From positions 7,576-71,575 of the forward strand of contig CAWEBB010000008.1 of the NCBI GenBank assembly GCA_963807085.1: DNA of 64,000 nucleotides. The letters are read 5' to 3'. This DNA comes from JACKII01 sp963807085 (GTDB lineage: Bacteria; Pseudomonadota; Alphaproteobacteria; Bin95). The position numbers were made by a program, and so were the translations under genes. This document shows, one piece after another, positions 54,890-64,000 of the stretch. The notes beneath the pieces are model-generated. The model saw only the letters and a list, made by a program, of their open reading frames with translations, ran no database searches and was not told the DNA's origin. Each line of letters begins with the position of its first letter. Within the stretch, counting starts at the first letter, position 1.

Positions 54890-56819
54890 TTAGCCCATCA
54901 CCTCGCCATCGTCGCGCATGATCGCGACGACGGCGGAGCGTGGCACGGCGTCGCCGCCCTCCGGCCAATGGCTGTCGCCCTTCTCGCCCGGATGCTGGAT
55001 GCCGATGAACAGGGTCTTCCGGTCGGCGCTCCAGGCAAAGCCGGTAATTTCGCACTGCTTGGGCCCGACCAGAAAGCGCCTGATCTCGCCGGTTTCCGGG
55101 TCGCCGACCAGCATCTGGTTGTTGCCCATGCCGGCAAAGTCGCCATCGTTCGAATAGTTGCCGTCGGTCTGGATCCACAGGCCGCCCGTTCGAATCGAAG
55201 GCAAGCCGTCCGGCGAGTTAAACATGTTGCTCGGCGGTCACGTTCGTCGGATCCGGCGTAGGCGTCCTTGTGCACCGCCGGGTTGCCGGCCATGACGAAC
55301 AGATCCCAGTCAAAGCCGCTGGCGGTATGGTCGCCGCCGGCGGGACGCCAGCGCACGATCTGGCCGTAGTGCGTTGGCCGCGCGCGGGTTCGGACCGCCG
55401 ACCGGCGTCGCGTCGCCACCGGCGTTCGGCTTCATGCCGCGGTTCTTGTTGTTGGTCAGGCAGCAATAGGCCTCCGCCTTCATCGGGTTGGCGGCGATCC
55501 ATTCGGGTCGGTCCATGGTGGTGGCGCCGACAGCCGAGGCCGCCATGGCGGGTGTGGATGCAGATTTCGGCCTGCAGAATTCATGCCGGTGGATGCCGGG
55601 GTCAGCTCGACCCACTCGCCCGGTACCGTCGTCGCGAGAACTTGGCGACATAAAGCTTGCCGTCGTCCAGCAGGTCGCGGTTGTCGCCGCCTGGCGCATA
55701 CTTGCCGTCGGAGACGAAACGGTAGATGAACTCGCCGCGCTCGTCATCGCCCATGTAGACGACGACGTGGCCGTTGTCGGCGACCACCAGCTTCGGCGTT
55801 CTCGTGCTTGAAGCGGCCGAGCGCCGTGCGTTTTTTCGGCGTCGAGGCCGGGTCGAGCGGGTCGATCTCGACGATGTAGCCGGCGCGGTTCGGCTCGTTC
55901 GGGTGCTTGCGAGATGTCGAAGCGCTCGTCCGCCATGGCCCAGCCATAGCCCCAGTCCTTCGGGCCGATGCCATAGCGGCCGAAGCCCTCCGGCAGCGCG
56001 ATGGGCTTGTAGATCTCGCGGTCGCGCTGGACGAGAAATAGCCGTTGAAGTTCTCCTCGCAGGTCAGATAGGTGCCCCAGGGCGTGCGGCCGTTGCCGCA
56101 GTTGTTCCAGGTGCCGAGCGACCGGGTGCCGGTCGGATCGGCGGCGGTCTTCAGCAGGTCGTGACCGGCGGCGGGGCCGGTGATCTCCATCGGCGTGTCG
56201 GCGGTGATGCGGCGGTTATAGGGAACTGTCCTTGACGATGCCCCATTTGCCGCCCTGCTGCGCGATCTCCACGATCACGTGACGCCGTGGCCGGCCTTGC
56301 CTTTCATCACGTCGTCGGCGGTCTCGGGCGTATTGCTTTCCCGGTTGCCGTAGATGATGGTGCGGTTCACGTACTCGTTGTTGACTGCCAGCACGCTGCG
56401 GCCGTCGATCGGTGAAAAACAGCGCCATGCCGTCATTGTTGTCCCCGAAGGCCAGGGCCTGGCGTCGCGCCGGTGCCGCGGGTGCTGTGGTCGAATTCCA
56501 CGCCGTGAGTCCAGAGCGGATCGCCCCAGCGGGCGACCACCTGATGGCTAAAGCCCTTGGGCACGGTGATGGCATCGTCGCCATTGGCCGCAACGGGCTC
56601 GAACGCCAGCCAGCCGGCAGCTGCCTGCGCCTGGCGGCCCGGGAGCGACGCCGCGCCCAGCACAAACGCACTCGCGCCAATCGCCGCGGTGCCGCGCAGG
56701 AAGCTGCGACGGCTGATGAACTTTTCGGCGACCACCGCAAAGTCGGTCACGTCGGGGCGGGGGTAGTTGATCTCGTCGAATTCGTCGAACGAGATGTCCT
56801 GATCGGCAATCTGCTTCAC
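54890..56819 (-). pseudogene. phoX: PhoX-family alkaline phosphatase, about ten frame changes
   Basis: Reading across frames yields a PhoX of about 640 residues. It starts at a GTG (56819) preceded by GAGGAG. A Tat signal 'SRRSFLRGTAAIGASAFVLG' is clear. Conserved blocks in order are 'DNNDGMALFF', 'EITGPAAGHDLLKTAADPTG', 'GNGRTPWGTYLTCEENFNGY' (PhoX active-site region), 'GPKDWGYGWAMADERFDI', 'KLVVADNGHVVVYMGDDERG', 'LTNNKNRG' and 'FDWDLFVMAGNP', ending 'EVMG'. The frame changes near 56465, 56410, 56280, 56220, 56030, 55910, 55790, 55630, 55420 and 55220 prevent translation if real. The enzyme would release phosphate from organic esters in the periplasm. Confidence 0.82.
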
Positions 56820-56916
56820 GACAATCTCCTCGCAGGTAACGGGTTGGGTGGACACGGACACGCTCCGGAAACCGCAATCGGGAACGCTCTCCGCCCACAT
56901 CTCATCCCAGCACCGT

Positions 56917-56934
56917 GTTACGATTTCGTGACGT
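56917..56934 (-). promoter_or_regulatory. Pho-box-like site upstream of phoX
   Basis: On the minus strand ACGTCAC-GAAA-TCGTAAC has the 7-4-7 layout of a PhoB box (consensus CTGTCAT repeats), with mismatches in both halves. It lies about 98 bases before the phoX GTG. PhoX genes are usually PhoB-dependent, so it may be a weak box. Compare the better site at 46107-46124. Confidence 0.4.
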
Positions 56935-57066
56935 ATCGATGAACTTCTCAAGAATTCCGGCTCCGCCACATGCCGGCCTGCAGGAAACCCTATTGCCGGC
57001 GCGTGCACTCTTGCGCCGAAGGCGCTATCAAGGGGTAGCGAACCCGACAGCAGAGGAACCGAGCCG

Positions 57067-57875
57067 ATGGCCGTTGTAGAAACCGAACAGCATGGCGAGA
57101 TCTTCGTGATCCGCATGAACCGCCCCGATACATTGAACGCGCTGAATAACGAGTTGCGGGGCGAGCTTTCAGAGGCATGGAACCACTACGAGGATTTCGA
57201 AGGAACTGGAGGTTGCGATCTTCACCGGCTCCGGCCGGGGCTTCTGTGCCGGCGAGGACATGAAGGAAGCGCTTCAGGCAGGCAAGCCGGGTTTTTCCAA
57301 GCCGACCACCAAGCCCGACCCGTTCATGAAAGAGACGCTGACCAAGCCCGTCATCGGCGCGATCAACGGCTTCGCCATGGGCGGCGGCTTCATGCTGGTG
57401 GAAAAGACCGACCTGCGGCTCGCCGTCAAGGGCACGCTGTTCGAGATGAGCGAGGCCAAACGCTGGATGCTGGGGGTGGAATCATGGGCATGTGGCCAAC
57501 CTGCCCTTCCCCATCGCCACCGAGATGGCGTTCGCTTTCCGCATCACCAGCGAACGCATGCATGAGCTGGGGTTCGTGAACCGCCTGTGTGAGCCGGACC
57601 AGTTGATGCCCGAAGCCATGAAGATGGCCGAGCACCTGCTGAGCCTGCCGCCCGCCAGCCGGGTGAACACGCTGCACATGATGAAGAGCCTGCGCCCGAA
57701 CCCGGCTCCACAGTACCACAAGCTCGCCGCGGCATTGCACGAGCACGGCGCGCTCAGCGACCGGATGGAGAGCCGCGCCGCATTTGCGGAAAAGCGCAAG
57801 CCGGTCTGGAAGGGCTGGGATAAGCCGGAAGATCGCTACAACATGCCGACGCTGGAAAGTGTGAAGGCTCAATAG
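57067..57875 (+). CDS. enoyl-CoA hydratase/isomerase, two frameshifts
   Basis: This crotonase of about 269 residues begins 'VVETEQHGEIFVIRMNRPDT'. An extra base near 57203 moves to 'ELEVAIFTGSGRGFCAGEDM', which provides the first oxyanion motif. 'GAINGFAMGGGFMLVEKTDL' gives the second. In the run GGGGGTGG near 57480 an extra G moves to 'WNHGHVANLPFPIATEMAF', and the rest ends at 57875. The position of the acidic catalytic residues is partly hidden by the second shift. It acts on an acyl-CoA, probably with the adjacent CoA-transferase. Confidence 0.78.
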
Positions 57876-57890
57876 TCATCGCCCCGTCGG

Positions 57891-57981
57891 CGTCATTGCG
57901 AAGAGACTCCGATACGATCCGGGGCGACGAAGCAATCCGAAGCGCACGCCTGGATTGCTTCGGCCTCGCCCCGCAATGACG
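57891..57981. repeat. interspersed palindromic repeat, copy 1
   Basis: CGTCATTGCG (57891-57900) is exactly inverted as CGCAATGACG (57972-57981). Inside, CGAAGCAATCC (57928-57938) is inverted as GGATTGCTTCG (57952-57962). This type of palindrome is widespread in alphaproteobacterial intergenic DNA. It lies between the hydratase and CaiB genes. A second copy is at 61083-61197. Confidence 0.8.
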
Positions 57982-58010
57982 GTCTGAAAAAAAAGTGGAG
58001 GAAACACGAC

Positions 58011-59222
58011 ATGACCCCAAACAAAGGCCCCCTCGCCGGCATTCGGGTGCTCGACATGACCGAGCACATGGCCGGCCCTTTCGGTACCATGATCTTCGCC
58101 GACATGGGCGCGGAAGTGATCAAGGTGGAGCGGCCCGGCCGCGGCGACAGCACCCGCGGCATGGGCGACCAGTCAGAGCGCAATCCGTTTTTCCGCTATA
58201 TCAACCGCAACAAGAAGAGCATCACGCTCAACTATAAGGAGCCGGAGGGCAAGGCCCTCTTCCTGGAGTTGGTGAAGACAGTCGATATCCTCTGGGAGAA
58301 TTACCGCCCCACCGTGATGCCTCGCGCGGGGCTCGGCTATGAAGACCTGAAGAAGATCAACCCGCGCCTGATCTATTGCCAGTCCTCCGGCCTTGGCTAT
58401 GACGGACCGCTGGCCCATCGCGGCGGCTTTGACCTGATCGCCCAGGGCATGGGCGGCATCATGCATGTAACGGGAGAGCCGGAAGGGCCGCCCACCAGCG
58501 TCGGCCTGCCTATCACCGACCTCGGCACCGGCATGTTCTCGGCCCACGGCGTTCTGGCCGCGCTCTACCAGCGCGAGCAGACCGGCGAGGGCTGCCTGAT
58601 CGAGACCTCGCTTCTGGAGACCGCAATCGGGCTGTCCTCCTGGACCAGCGCCGGCTATCTGGCCGACCCGGAAAAGAAGGAGCCGACGCGCCAGGGCTCG
58701 CGTCACCGCCAGAACGCCCCCTATCAGCGGTTCGAGACCCAGGACGGCTACATTATGGTCGGCGCGGGTAATCAGCAGATCTGGACACGGGCGGCCAAGG
58801 CGCTGGGCCATCCGGAATGGGTAGACGATCCGCGCTGGCCGTCGTCGGCCATGCGGGTGAAGAACCGCGACGCGCTGGAGGCTGCCATTACCGAGGTGCT
58901 GTCAGCCAACACCACCGACCATTGGGTGAGTGTGTTGGAAGAGGCCGGTGTGCCATGCGGACCGGTCTATGATTACGGCCAGATGTTCGCCGATCCGCAA
59001 GTGCAACATCGGGGGATGGTTGTGACCGCGCGCGATGATGAACTGGGAGAGGTGCCGCACATCCGCTCGCCCATCAAGATGACAGGCACGAAGAGCGGCG
59101 GCGATGGTGTGGCCGTCCGCACCCTCGCGCCGAAACTGGGCCAGCACAACGAAGAAGTGTTTGGCGCCATCGGCCTCAGCGAAGCCGATTTAAAAGGGCT
59201 AAGGAAAAGGGCGTCATTTAGG
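58011..59222 (+). CDS. CaiB/BaiF family CoA-transferase, frame slip at the stop
   Basis: This class III CoA-transferase has about 404 residues: 'LAGIRVLDMTEHMAGPFGTM' at the N-terminus and the catalytic Asp in 'RGGFDLIAQGMGG'. Near 59205 a missing G changes the frame; the corrected C-terminus is 'LRKRGVI' with TAG at 59220-59222. Uncorrected, the frame runs on to 59579 antisense to the next gene. It probably transfers CoA in the same catabolic route as the hydratase 136 bases upstream. It is related to the protein at 9206-10384. Confidence 0.87.
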
Positions 59223-59249
59223 CGCCAAGTGTCAAGCGGCAGCCGCGGG

Positions 59250-59846
59250 TCAAGTCTCTTTTGTGGCATCCCTGCGGCGACCGCCATGAAACCATATACC
59301 AAGCTGGGTCTCGGCCAGTTCGTCGAAATGCAGCGAGAGCAGGTGGTGGTCTTCTTCGAAATAACCAGCGAAATGGTGCACGGCATTCTTGCGGCGCACA
59401 AAGAATTCCGCACGCCAGGCACCGATCATCCAGCCGTCGCTGGTCAGCAGCTCCAGACGGTGCCCCTGAGTATCGCCCGTGTCGAGGCCGGTGCTGGCAT
59501 TGGTCATTTCTGCCTGGAACGCGATCAATCCATTTTCATACAGCCGCCAGGTCAAGGCCTGCCAGGAGCATTCGCCTAAGGTTTGTGGCCCGCTCCAATG
59601 ATACTGCTTCCAACGAACGGGCGGCTTATCGCCCACTGGTGCGGTCTGCCCGGCCTGAAAAACATCGCTCGACGCGGCCGAGGCGCGACCATCGCCGAGA
59701 TAATATTCCGGATCCCGCATCAGCACGGGGTCGCCGGGCGTCAATCTGGACTTCAGGATCGATTTCAGATCCTTGGCGCTTTCACCCTTTTTGCGGTTCA
59801 GCGCACGGTCTGCGATCGAAGTTACGGCGGTTATAAACGGCAGCAT
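59250..59846 (-). CDS. uncharacterised protein
   Basis: This encodes 198 residues with no signal peptide or membrane helix. The C-terminal half has a beta-rich pattern with 'CSWQALTWRLYENGLIAFQA' and 'SDGWMIGAWRAEFFVRRKN', recalling lipocalin- or calycin-like folds, but no family is recognised. It is convergent with the CaiB gene (27 bases apart) and divergent from the TRAP transporter across 165 bases. Confidence 0.6.
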   Translation of the reverse strand: MLPFITAVTSIADRALNRKKGESAKDLKSILKSRLTPGDPVLMRDPEYYLGDGRASAASSDVFQAGQTAPVGDKPPVRWKQYHWSGPQTLGECSWQALTWRLYENGLIAFQAEMTNASTGLDTGDTQGHRLELLTSDGWMIGAWRAEFFVRRKNAVHHFAGYFEEDHHLLSLHFDELAETQLGIWFHGGRRRDATKET

Positions 59847-60011
59847 AGATTGGTCGTGACCCCGTTGTGGTGCGGCGACCGGCTGACAAGGGCCGGCGAC
59901 GATCGCCTTTTCCTTGCCGTCGCCCTAAAGACAATAGAATATCGTTCCGCGTCAAGAATGCCGCGAAAAGCGGCTGAAGACTACGCCAGGAACGTCCAGG
60001 AAGGAAGTGCA

Positions 60012-61049
60012 ATGCTCAGAATGCTGAAAGCGGGCCGCGCCGGTCTCGCGGGCCTCGCGTTGGCCGCAGTTGCCGCCGGAAACGCAACGGCTGCCGATGA
60101 TTATCCGGAAATGACGTTCCGCTACGCCACCGGCTTTCCGGAAGCTGTCTATATGAACAACCCCGCCAAATGGTTCGCCGAGCAACTGGAGGAGCGGTCT
60201 GGCGGCAAGATCAAGATCCGCATGTATTTCGGCGGCACGCTCGGCAAATCGAACGAGATTTTGGACCTGGTAGCCAAGGGCGCGGTCGATATGGGCTCGA
60301 TCGTTCAGGGTTATTTCACCTCCGCCCTGCCCTTTGCGGCCATGACCAATTCGCTGCCCATGACCTTTTTTGACGGCGAGGCAGCCATGCGGGCCGCGAT
60401 GAAGATGGACCAGGAGAACGCCGACCAGATCGCCGAGTACGAGCGCAACAATATCATCCCGTTGGTGAACCGCTTCCTGCCCAACTACAAGCTGATCTGC
60501 ACCAAGCCCGTGAAGACGGTCGCCGACCTGGAGGGGCTGAAGATCCGCACTTTCGGCAACTACATGCCGAAAATGTTCGCCGCCGTGAAAGCGACGCCGG
60601 TCAACGTTCTGCCGGTCGAGATGTACGAGGCGCTGAAGCGCGGTTCCATGGATTGCTCCTACCTGACCTATCCGTTCTTCGTCGTTTTCAAGCTGTATGA
60701 GGTGGCGCCCTATGTCATCGACATCAAGCTTGGCGGCATCAACGCCTACTGGCTGGCGATGAACCGGCAGAAGTTCGAGAGCCTGCCGGAGAACGTGCAG
60801 AAGCTGCTGGTTCAAACCGGCCGGGATGCAACCGAATGGGGCGTGAAGGACACCTACGAAGTTACCGAAAAGTCACTCGCCGAACTGACCGAGGCCGGCG
60901 CGACCGTCGTCAAGTTCGAGGAGCAGCAGAAGCTCGAAGAGGTCGTGCCGGACATGATCGAGGAGTGGATTGCGGAAATGGCGAAGATCGGCAAGGAAGA
61001 GGAAGCCAAGGCCTACGCCGACACCATCCGCAAGGAGGTGGGGCTGTAG
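60012..61049 (+). CDS. dctP: TRAP transporter substrate-binding protein DctP
   Basis: The protein has 345 residues. A signal peptide ('GLALAAVAAGNATAADDYPE' near its end, cleavage after AA) sends it to the periplasm. 'LEGLKIRTFGNYMPKMFAAV' contains the Arg that binds the substrate carboxylate and 'VLPVEMYEALKRGSMDCSYL' is the conserved DctP signature. It captures an organic acid or related anion and delivers it to DctQM. AAGGAAG precedes the ATG at 60012; the frame is open upstream from 59583 but without similarity. First gene of the transporter operon. Confidence 0.9.
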   Translation: MLRMLKAGRAGLAGLALAAVAAGNATAADDYPEMTFRYATGFPEAVYMNNPAKWFAEQLEERSGGKIKIRMYFGGTLGKSNEILDLVAKGAVDMGSIVQGYFTSALPFAAMTNSLPMTFFDGEAAMRAAMKMDQENADQIAEYERNNIIPLVNRFLPNYKLICTKPVKTVADLEGLKIRTFGNYMPKMFAAVKATPVNVLPVEMYEALKRGSMDCSYLTYPFFVVFKLYEVAPYVIDIKLGGINAYWLAMNRQKFESLPENVQKLLVQTGRDATEWGVKDTYEVTEKSLAELTEAGATVVKFEEQQKLEEVVPDMIEEWIAEMAKIGKEEEAKAYADTIRKEVGL

Positions 61050-61082
61050 GCGAGCAGCCCCTGCTTGGCCGACATGCAATCC

Positions 61083-61197
61083 CGTCATTGCGGGAAGCCC
61101 CGGACTTGATCCGCGGCGACGCGGCAATCCTTCGTAGTTGGTTCTCCTCGCCGCGTCGGCTCGATTGCCACGCGGGCCTTGCCCGCTCGCAATGACG
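61083..61197. repeat. interspersed palindromic repeat, copy 2
   Basis: CGTCATTGCG (61083-61092) is inverted as CGCAATGACG (61188-61197), the same ends as in copy 1 at 57891-57981. The inner arms GGCAATC and GATTGCC also correspond. It lies between dctP and dctQ and could form a strong hairpin that lowers read-through or stabilises the dctP message. Confidence 0.8.
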
Positions 61198-61235
61198 CTG
61201 GTCTCACTGCCGTCGGTCTCACTGCCATCGGATGA

Positions 61236-61778
61236 ATGCAAATGATGCCCGTCCTCCGCCTGCTCGACGCGATCGTCCGCTGGCTCGGCACGATCTGCCT
61301 GGCCGTCGCCGCCGTCGCCATCGGCCTGCTCGCGATCATCGGCACCGCCGACAGCCTGGGCACCCAGCTGTTTGGCCTGCCGGTGCCGAGCGCGCTGGAG
61401 ATGAGCCAGGCCGGCCTGGCGGTGGTCGTGTTCATGGGCCTCGCCTATGCCCAGCGGCGGCGCGGCCATGTGATGGTCGACATTCTGTTCAACCACTTTC
61501 GCGGGCGGGTGAAGGTCGCGTTCGCCGCCCTGTCGCTTATTGCGGCCATGGCGTTTTTTGCCTTCCTCGCCTGGCGGACGGGCATTGCCGCACTCGAAAG
61601 TTTCGAGATCGACGAGCGCAGTTGGGGCCTGACCCTGTTCCCGGTCTGGCCGTCCAAGATCGCGGTCGCCTTTGGCTGTACCGTGGCGTTACTGGAAAGC
61701 CTCCGCCAATTCCTGCACCTGCTCGCCGGCGACCCGGAAGCCTATGAGGTCCATACCTGGGAGGACGAGGGCCTATGA
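61236..61778 (+). CDS. dctQ: TRAP transporter small permease DctQ
   Basis: The protein has 180 residues and four transmembrane helices. The conserved 'RRGHVMVDILFNHFRGRVK' (DctQ signature with Arg and Asp) lies after the second helix. The C-terminus is 'EVHTWEDEGL'. It scaffolds DctM in the inner membrane. The ATG at 61236 fits; in-frame ATGs at 61242 and 61245 are alternatives. Its stop overlaps the dctM ATG (ATGA at 61775-61778). Confidence 0.9.
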   Translation: MQMMPVLRLLDAIVRWLGTICLAVAAVAIGLLAIIGTADSLGTQLFGLPVPSALEMSQAGLAVVVFMGLAYAQRRRGHVMVDILFNHFRGRVKVAFAALSLIAAMAFFAFLAWRTGIAALESFEIDERSWGLTLFPVWPSKIAVAFGCTVALLESLRQFLHLLAGDPEAYEVHTWEDEGL

Positions 61779-63085
61779 CCGACGCCATCTGGCTGGGCGT
61801 GATCGGCATCGGCGGGCTGATCTTTTTCGCGGCGCTGGGCGTGCCGATCGCCTTTTGCATCACCCTGGTTGGCGCGGTCGGCATGGCTTGGGTAACGGAT
61901 GTGGAGTTCGTGCTGGTCACCTTCCAGACCCTGCCTTATGCCACCGCCAGCGAGTACGCCTTCGCCGTCATCCCCATGTTCGTTCTGATGGGCGCGCTTG
62001 CCTCGTCCGCCGGCATCATCTCCGAGTTGTACGTGGCGGTGAACCGCTGGCTGGAGGGGGTGCGCGGCGGCCTTTACATCGCAACGGCGATGGCCAGCGC
62101 CGGTTTCGCCGCCATCAGCGGTTCGACCGTCGTCAACGCCGCCATGTTCACGCGCATCGCCCTGCCCGAAATGCTGGCGCTGGGCTACAACCGTGGCGTC
62201 TCGGCAGGCTGCATCGCGGCTGCGGGTACCTTTGCCGCTTTGATTCCGCCGAGCCTGACCTTTGTCATTTTTGGCATCCTGACCGGCGAGAGCATCGGCG
62301 AGCTGTTCATGGGCGGCGTCGTCCCAGGGCTGCTGACGGCGCTGTTTTATGTTACCGTCATCCCCATCATGCTGCGGTTCAAGCCTGAATGGGCGCCGCG
62401 GGTGGAGATCCACTCCACCCTGCGCGAGAAGATGCGCGGCATGACCGGCATCTGGCCGATGCTGCTGCTGGTCGTGATCGTGCTGGGCGGCATCTATACG
62501 GGCATCACCCCTCCAACCGCCGCGGGCGCCGTGGGTGCCGTGGGCGCGCTGCTGATAGCGCTCGCCCGCCGCAAGCTCGGCCCCGCACAGATCTGGGAGA
62601 GCGTGCGCCAGACCGCCGAACTGACCAGCGTGCTGTTCATTATCATTATCGGTGGCTTGCTTTTCAGCCGCTTCCTGGTGGTGAGCGGCTTCGTCGCCGA
62701 CCTAACCATTCTGGTGACGGACTTTGGCTTTACCGGCCCGACCTTCATCCTGGCTATGGTGATCATGTACCTGATCATGGGGATGTTCATCGACCCTCTG
62801 TCGATGCTGGTAATGACTGTGCCCTTCGTCTTTCCCGTCATCAAGGCCTTCGGCATGGACCCGATCTGGTTCGGCGTTATCCTCACCAAGATGATCGAGA
62901 TCGCGGTGATCACCCCGCCGGTGGGCTTGAACCTGTTCGCCGTGGTTTCCGCTTCTGGTGGCCGTGTGCGCACGGGCGAGTTGTTTGTCGGCGTGCTGCC
63001 CTTCGTGATGATGGAAGTGGTGATCCTGACCATCCTGATCCTGTTCCCCATCCTCTCCACCTGGCTGCCGAACACCATGCATTAA
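61775..63085 (+). CDS. dctM: TRAP transporter large permease DctM
   Basis: This 436-residue protein has about 12 transmembrane helices and re-entrant hairpins of the elevator transport domain. 'GFAAISGSTVVNAAMFTRIA' is the DctM signature that forms the Na+ site, and 'AAAGTFAALIPPSLTFVIFG' continues it. The second half repeats the pattern at 'ITPPTAAGAVGAVGALLIAL' and 'GMFIDPLSMLVMTVPFVFPV'. It drives uptake of the DctP ligand with Na+. Translationally coupled to dctQ. Confidence 0.92.
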   Translation: MTDAIWLGVIGIGGLIFFAALGVPIAFCITLVGAVGMAWVTDVEFVLVTFQTLPYATASEYAFAVIPMFVLMGALASSAGIISELYVAVNRWLEGVRGGLYIATAMASAGFAAISGSTVVNAAMFTRIALPEMLALGYNRGVSAGCIAAAGTFAALIPPSLTFVIFGILTGESIGELFMGGVVPGLLTALFYVTVIPIMLRFKPEWAPRVEIHSTLREKMRGMTGIWPMLLLVVIVLGGIYTGITPPTAAGAVGAVGALLIALARRKLGPAQIWESVRQTAELTSVLFIIIIGGLLFSRFLVVSGFVADLTILVTDFGFTGPTFILAMVIMYLIMGMFIDPLSMLVMTVPFVFPVIKAFGMDPIWFGVILTKMIEIAVITPPVGLNLFAVVSASGGRVRTGELFVGVLPFVMMEVVILTILILFPILSTWLPNTMH

Positions 63086-63096
63086 GGAGCGCTCCC

Positions 63097-64000
63097 ATGC
63101 GCATTGCCATTGATGACGCCACCGACCTGCTGAACAAGGTTATGCGCAAGCTTGGATATGACGACGGGGCTTTGCACCCCATCGTCGATCACCTGATCGA
63201 CTGCGAACTGCGCGGCCTCAGCTATGGCGGCCTCGCGCGGGCGGTGGCCATTACCGAACGGATCGGACGTACCGGCATGCCAAAGCGGCCGATTACCGTC
63301 AGCCATGGAACGCCCGTTTCGGCCAAGGTCGATGGCGCGGACCATATCGGCTATATCGTCGGCCAGCGCGCAACCGACATCGCCATCGAGAAGGCCGGCG
63401 CCATGGGCCTGTCGGCCGTCGGCCGGTGGACACCTACTATACCGGCATGCTGTCGTACTTCGCCGAGCAGATGGCGGCGCACGACCTGGTCAGCATGATC
63501 GCCTCCAACGCCGGCCCTTGGGTCGCCCCGCACGGCGCGGCCGAGGGCCGGTTCGGCACCAATCCCATCTGCTTTGGCTTCCCCGCCGACCCTCACCCGA
63601 TCATCTGGGACATCGGCACCAGCAACATCATGCACGCCGAGGTGCTGCTCGCCCGCCGCCTGGGCCAGCAACTGCCGGAAGGCCGCGCCATCGGCTCCGA
63701 CGGCCAGCCCACCACAGACCCTGACGAAGCGCTAAAGGGCGCGTTCACAGCCTGGGGCGGGCACAAGGGCTCCGGCCTGGGCCTGATGGTGCAGTTGCTG
63801 GGCGTGCTGGCGGGCTCGGAGGGCATCACGGACGACATGGGCGGTTTCGGCATGACGATCGTTGCCATGAAGACAAACCTGTTCGGCGACGGCGATGCCA
63901 CCAAACGCCGGTTCAACGACTATGCCGAGCAGGTGCGGAGCGCCCGCCCCCTGGACCCAGGCCCAGCCGGTGCGCATGCCCTTCGACCGCTCCTATGCCG
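63097..64000 (+). CDS. Ldh-family (malate/L-lactate-type) dehydrogenase, partial, frameshifted
   Basis: The gene starts at ATG 63097 with AAGGAG upstream and runs off the window. It begins 'RIAIDDATDLLNKVMRKLGY'. Conserved family blocks are 'GLSYGGLARAV', 'TPVSAKVDGADHIG' and, after a frame shift near 63428, 'VDTYYTGMLSYFAEQMAAHD' and 'GRFGTNPICFGFPA' (NAD-binding), then 'AWGGHKGSGLGLMVQLLGVL'. A second shift near 63957 gives 'AQPVRMPFDRSYA'. These enzymes (malate/ureidoglycolate/sulfolactate types) oxidise 2-hydroxy acids with NAD(P), a fit with an organic-acid TRAP importer just upstream. Confidence 0.83.

Noticed and set aside
59583..60011. N-terminal extension of dctP
   Set aside because: It would place 143 unrelated residues before a clear signal peptide; the ATG at 60012 has a ribosome site.
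1..64000. CRISPR arrays, prophage modules or restriction systems
   Set aside because: No regularly spaced direct repeats, cas-like proteins, phage structural genes or methyltransferase/endonuclease pairs were seen.

Overview
This window comes from a GC-rich alphaproteobacterium. Most genes look Rhodospirillales-like: several CaiB/BaiF CoA-transferases, TauD and PhyH dioxygenases, a TRAP transporter, Ldh-family dehydrogenase and PhoX. The pho/pst/ars block at 45-53 kb looks more like Rhodobacterales. The taxon is inferred from gene content and protein style only; there is no rRNA. The only RNA gene seen is one tRNA-Ser(GCT).

Layout. 0-17.7 kb holds small-molecule catabolism: hydrolases, a dienoyl-CoA isomerase, a 3-hydroxyisobutyrate-dehydrogenase-like enzyme, a sulfatase, a CaiB CoA-transferase, an atypical SDR, a 2-hydroxyacid dehydrogenase overlapping an FAD dehydrogenase, PhyH and TauD oxygenases and a VOC protein. 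An orphan ligase-associated DEXH helicase sits among them. 17.7-25.2 kb has an MFS exporter, a Lon-like AAA protease with a universal-stress-like partner, divergent from a Glu/Leu/Phe/Val dehydrogenase, then a scar with RND-pump and transposase remnants, then DedA. 25.3-29.2 kb is an Fe(III)-type ABC importer. 29.4-44.7 kb is a surface-glycan locus: ABC exporter, five or more glycosyltransferases including a duplicated pair of unusual GT-A-like proteins, two sulfotransferases, a predicted beta-propeller, an AsnB-like amidotransferase and a polytopic membrane protein.

45-53.7 kb is a phosphate/arsenate island ending at the 3' end of tRNA-Ser with an IS3 remnant beside it. The forward arm (phoR, Pho box, pstS, pstC, pstA-pstB, phoU, phoB) is broken by large deletions, in-frame fusions, a nonsense codon and frameshifts. 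The facing arm (arsR-arsC fusion, GAPDH, arsJ) is intact and encodes arsenate detoxification through 1-arseno-3-phosphoglycerate. 53.8-57 kb has a Ca2+/Na+ antiporter and a heavily frameshifted phoX with a Pho-box-like upstream site. 57-64 kb is a second acyl-CoA and TRAP transport block: enoyl-CoA hydratase, CaiB, DctPQM and an Ldh-family dehydrogenase running off the window.

More than twenty single-base frame changes occur, clustered at 12.4-15.7, 46-49, 55-59 and 63-64 kb. Reading across them restores conserved protein, so many may be sequencing or assembly errors. The large deletions in pstS, pstC and pstA cannot be explained that way.
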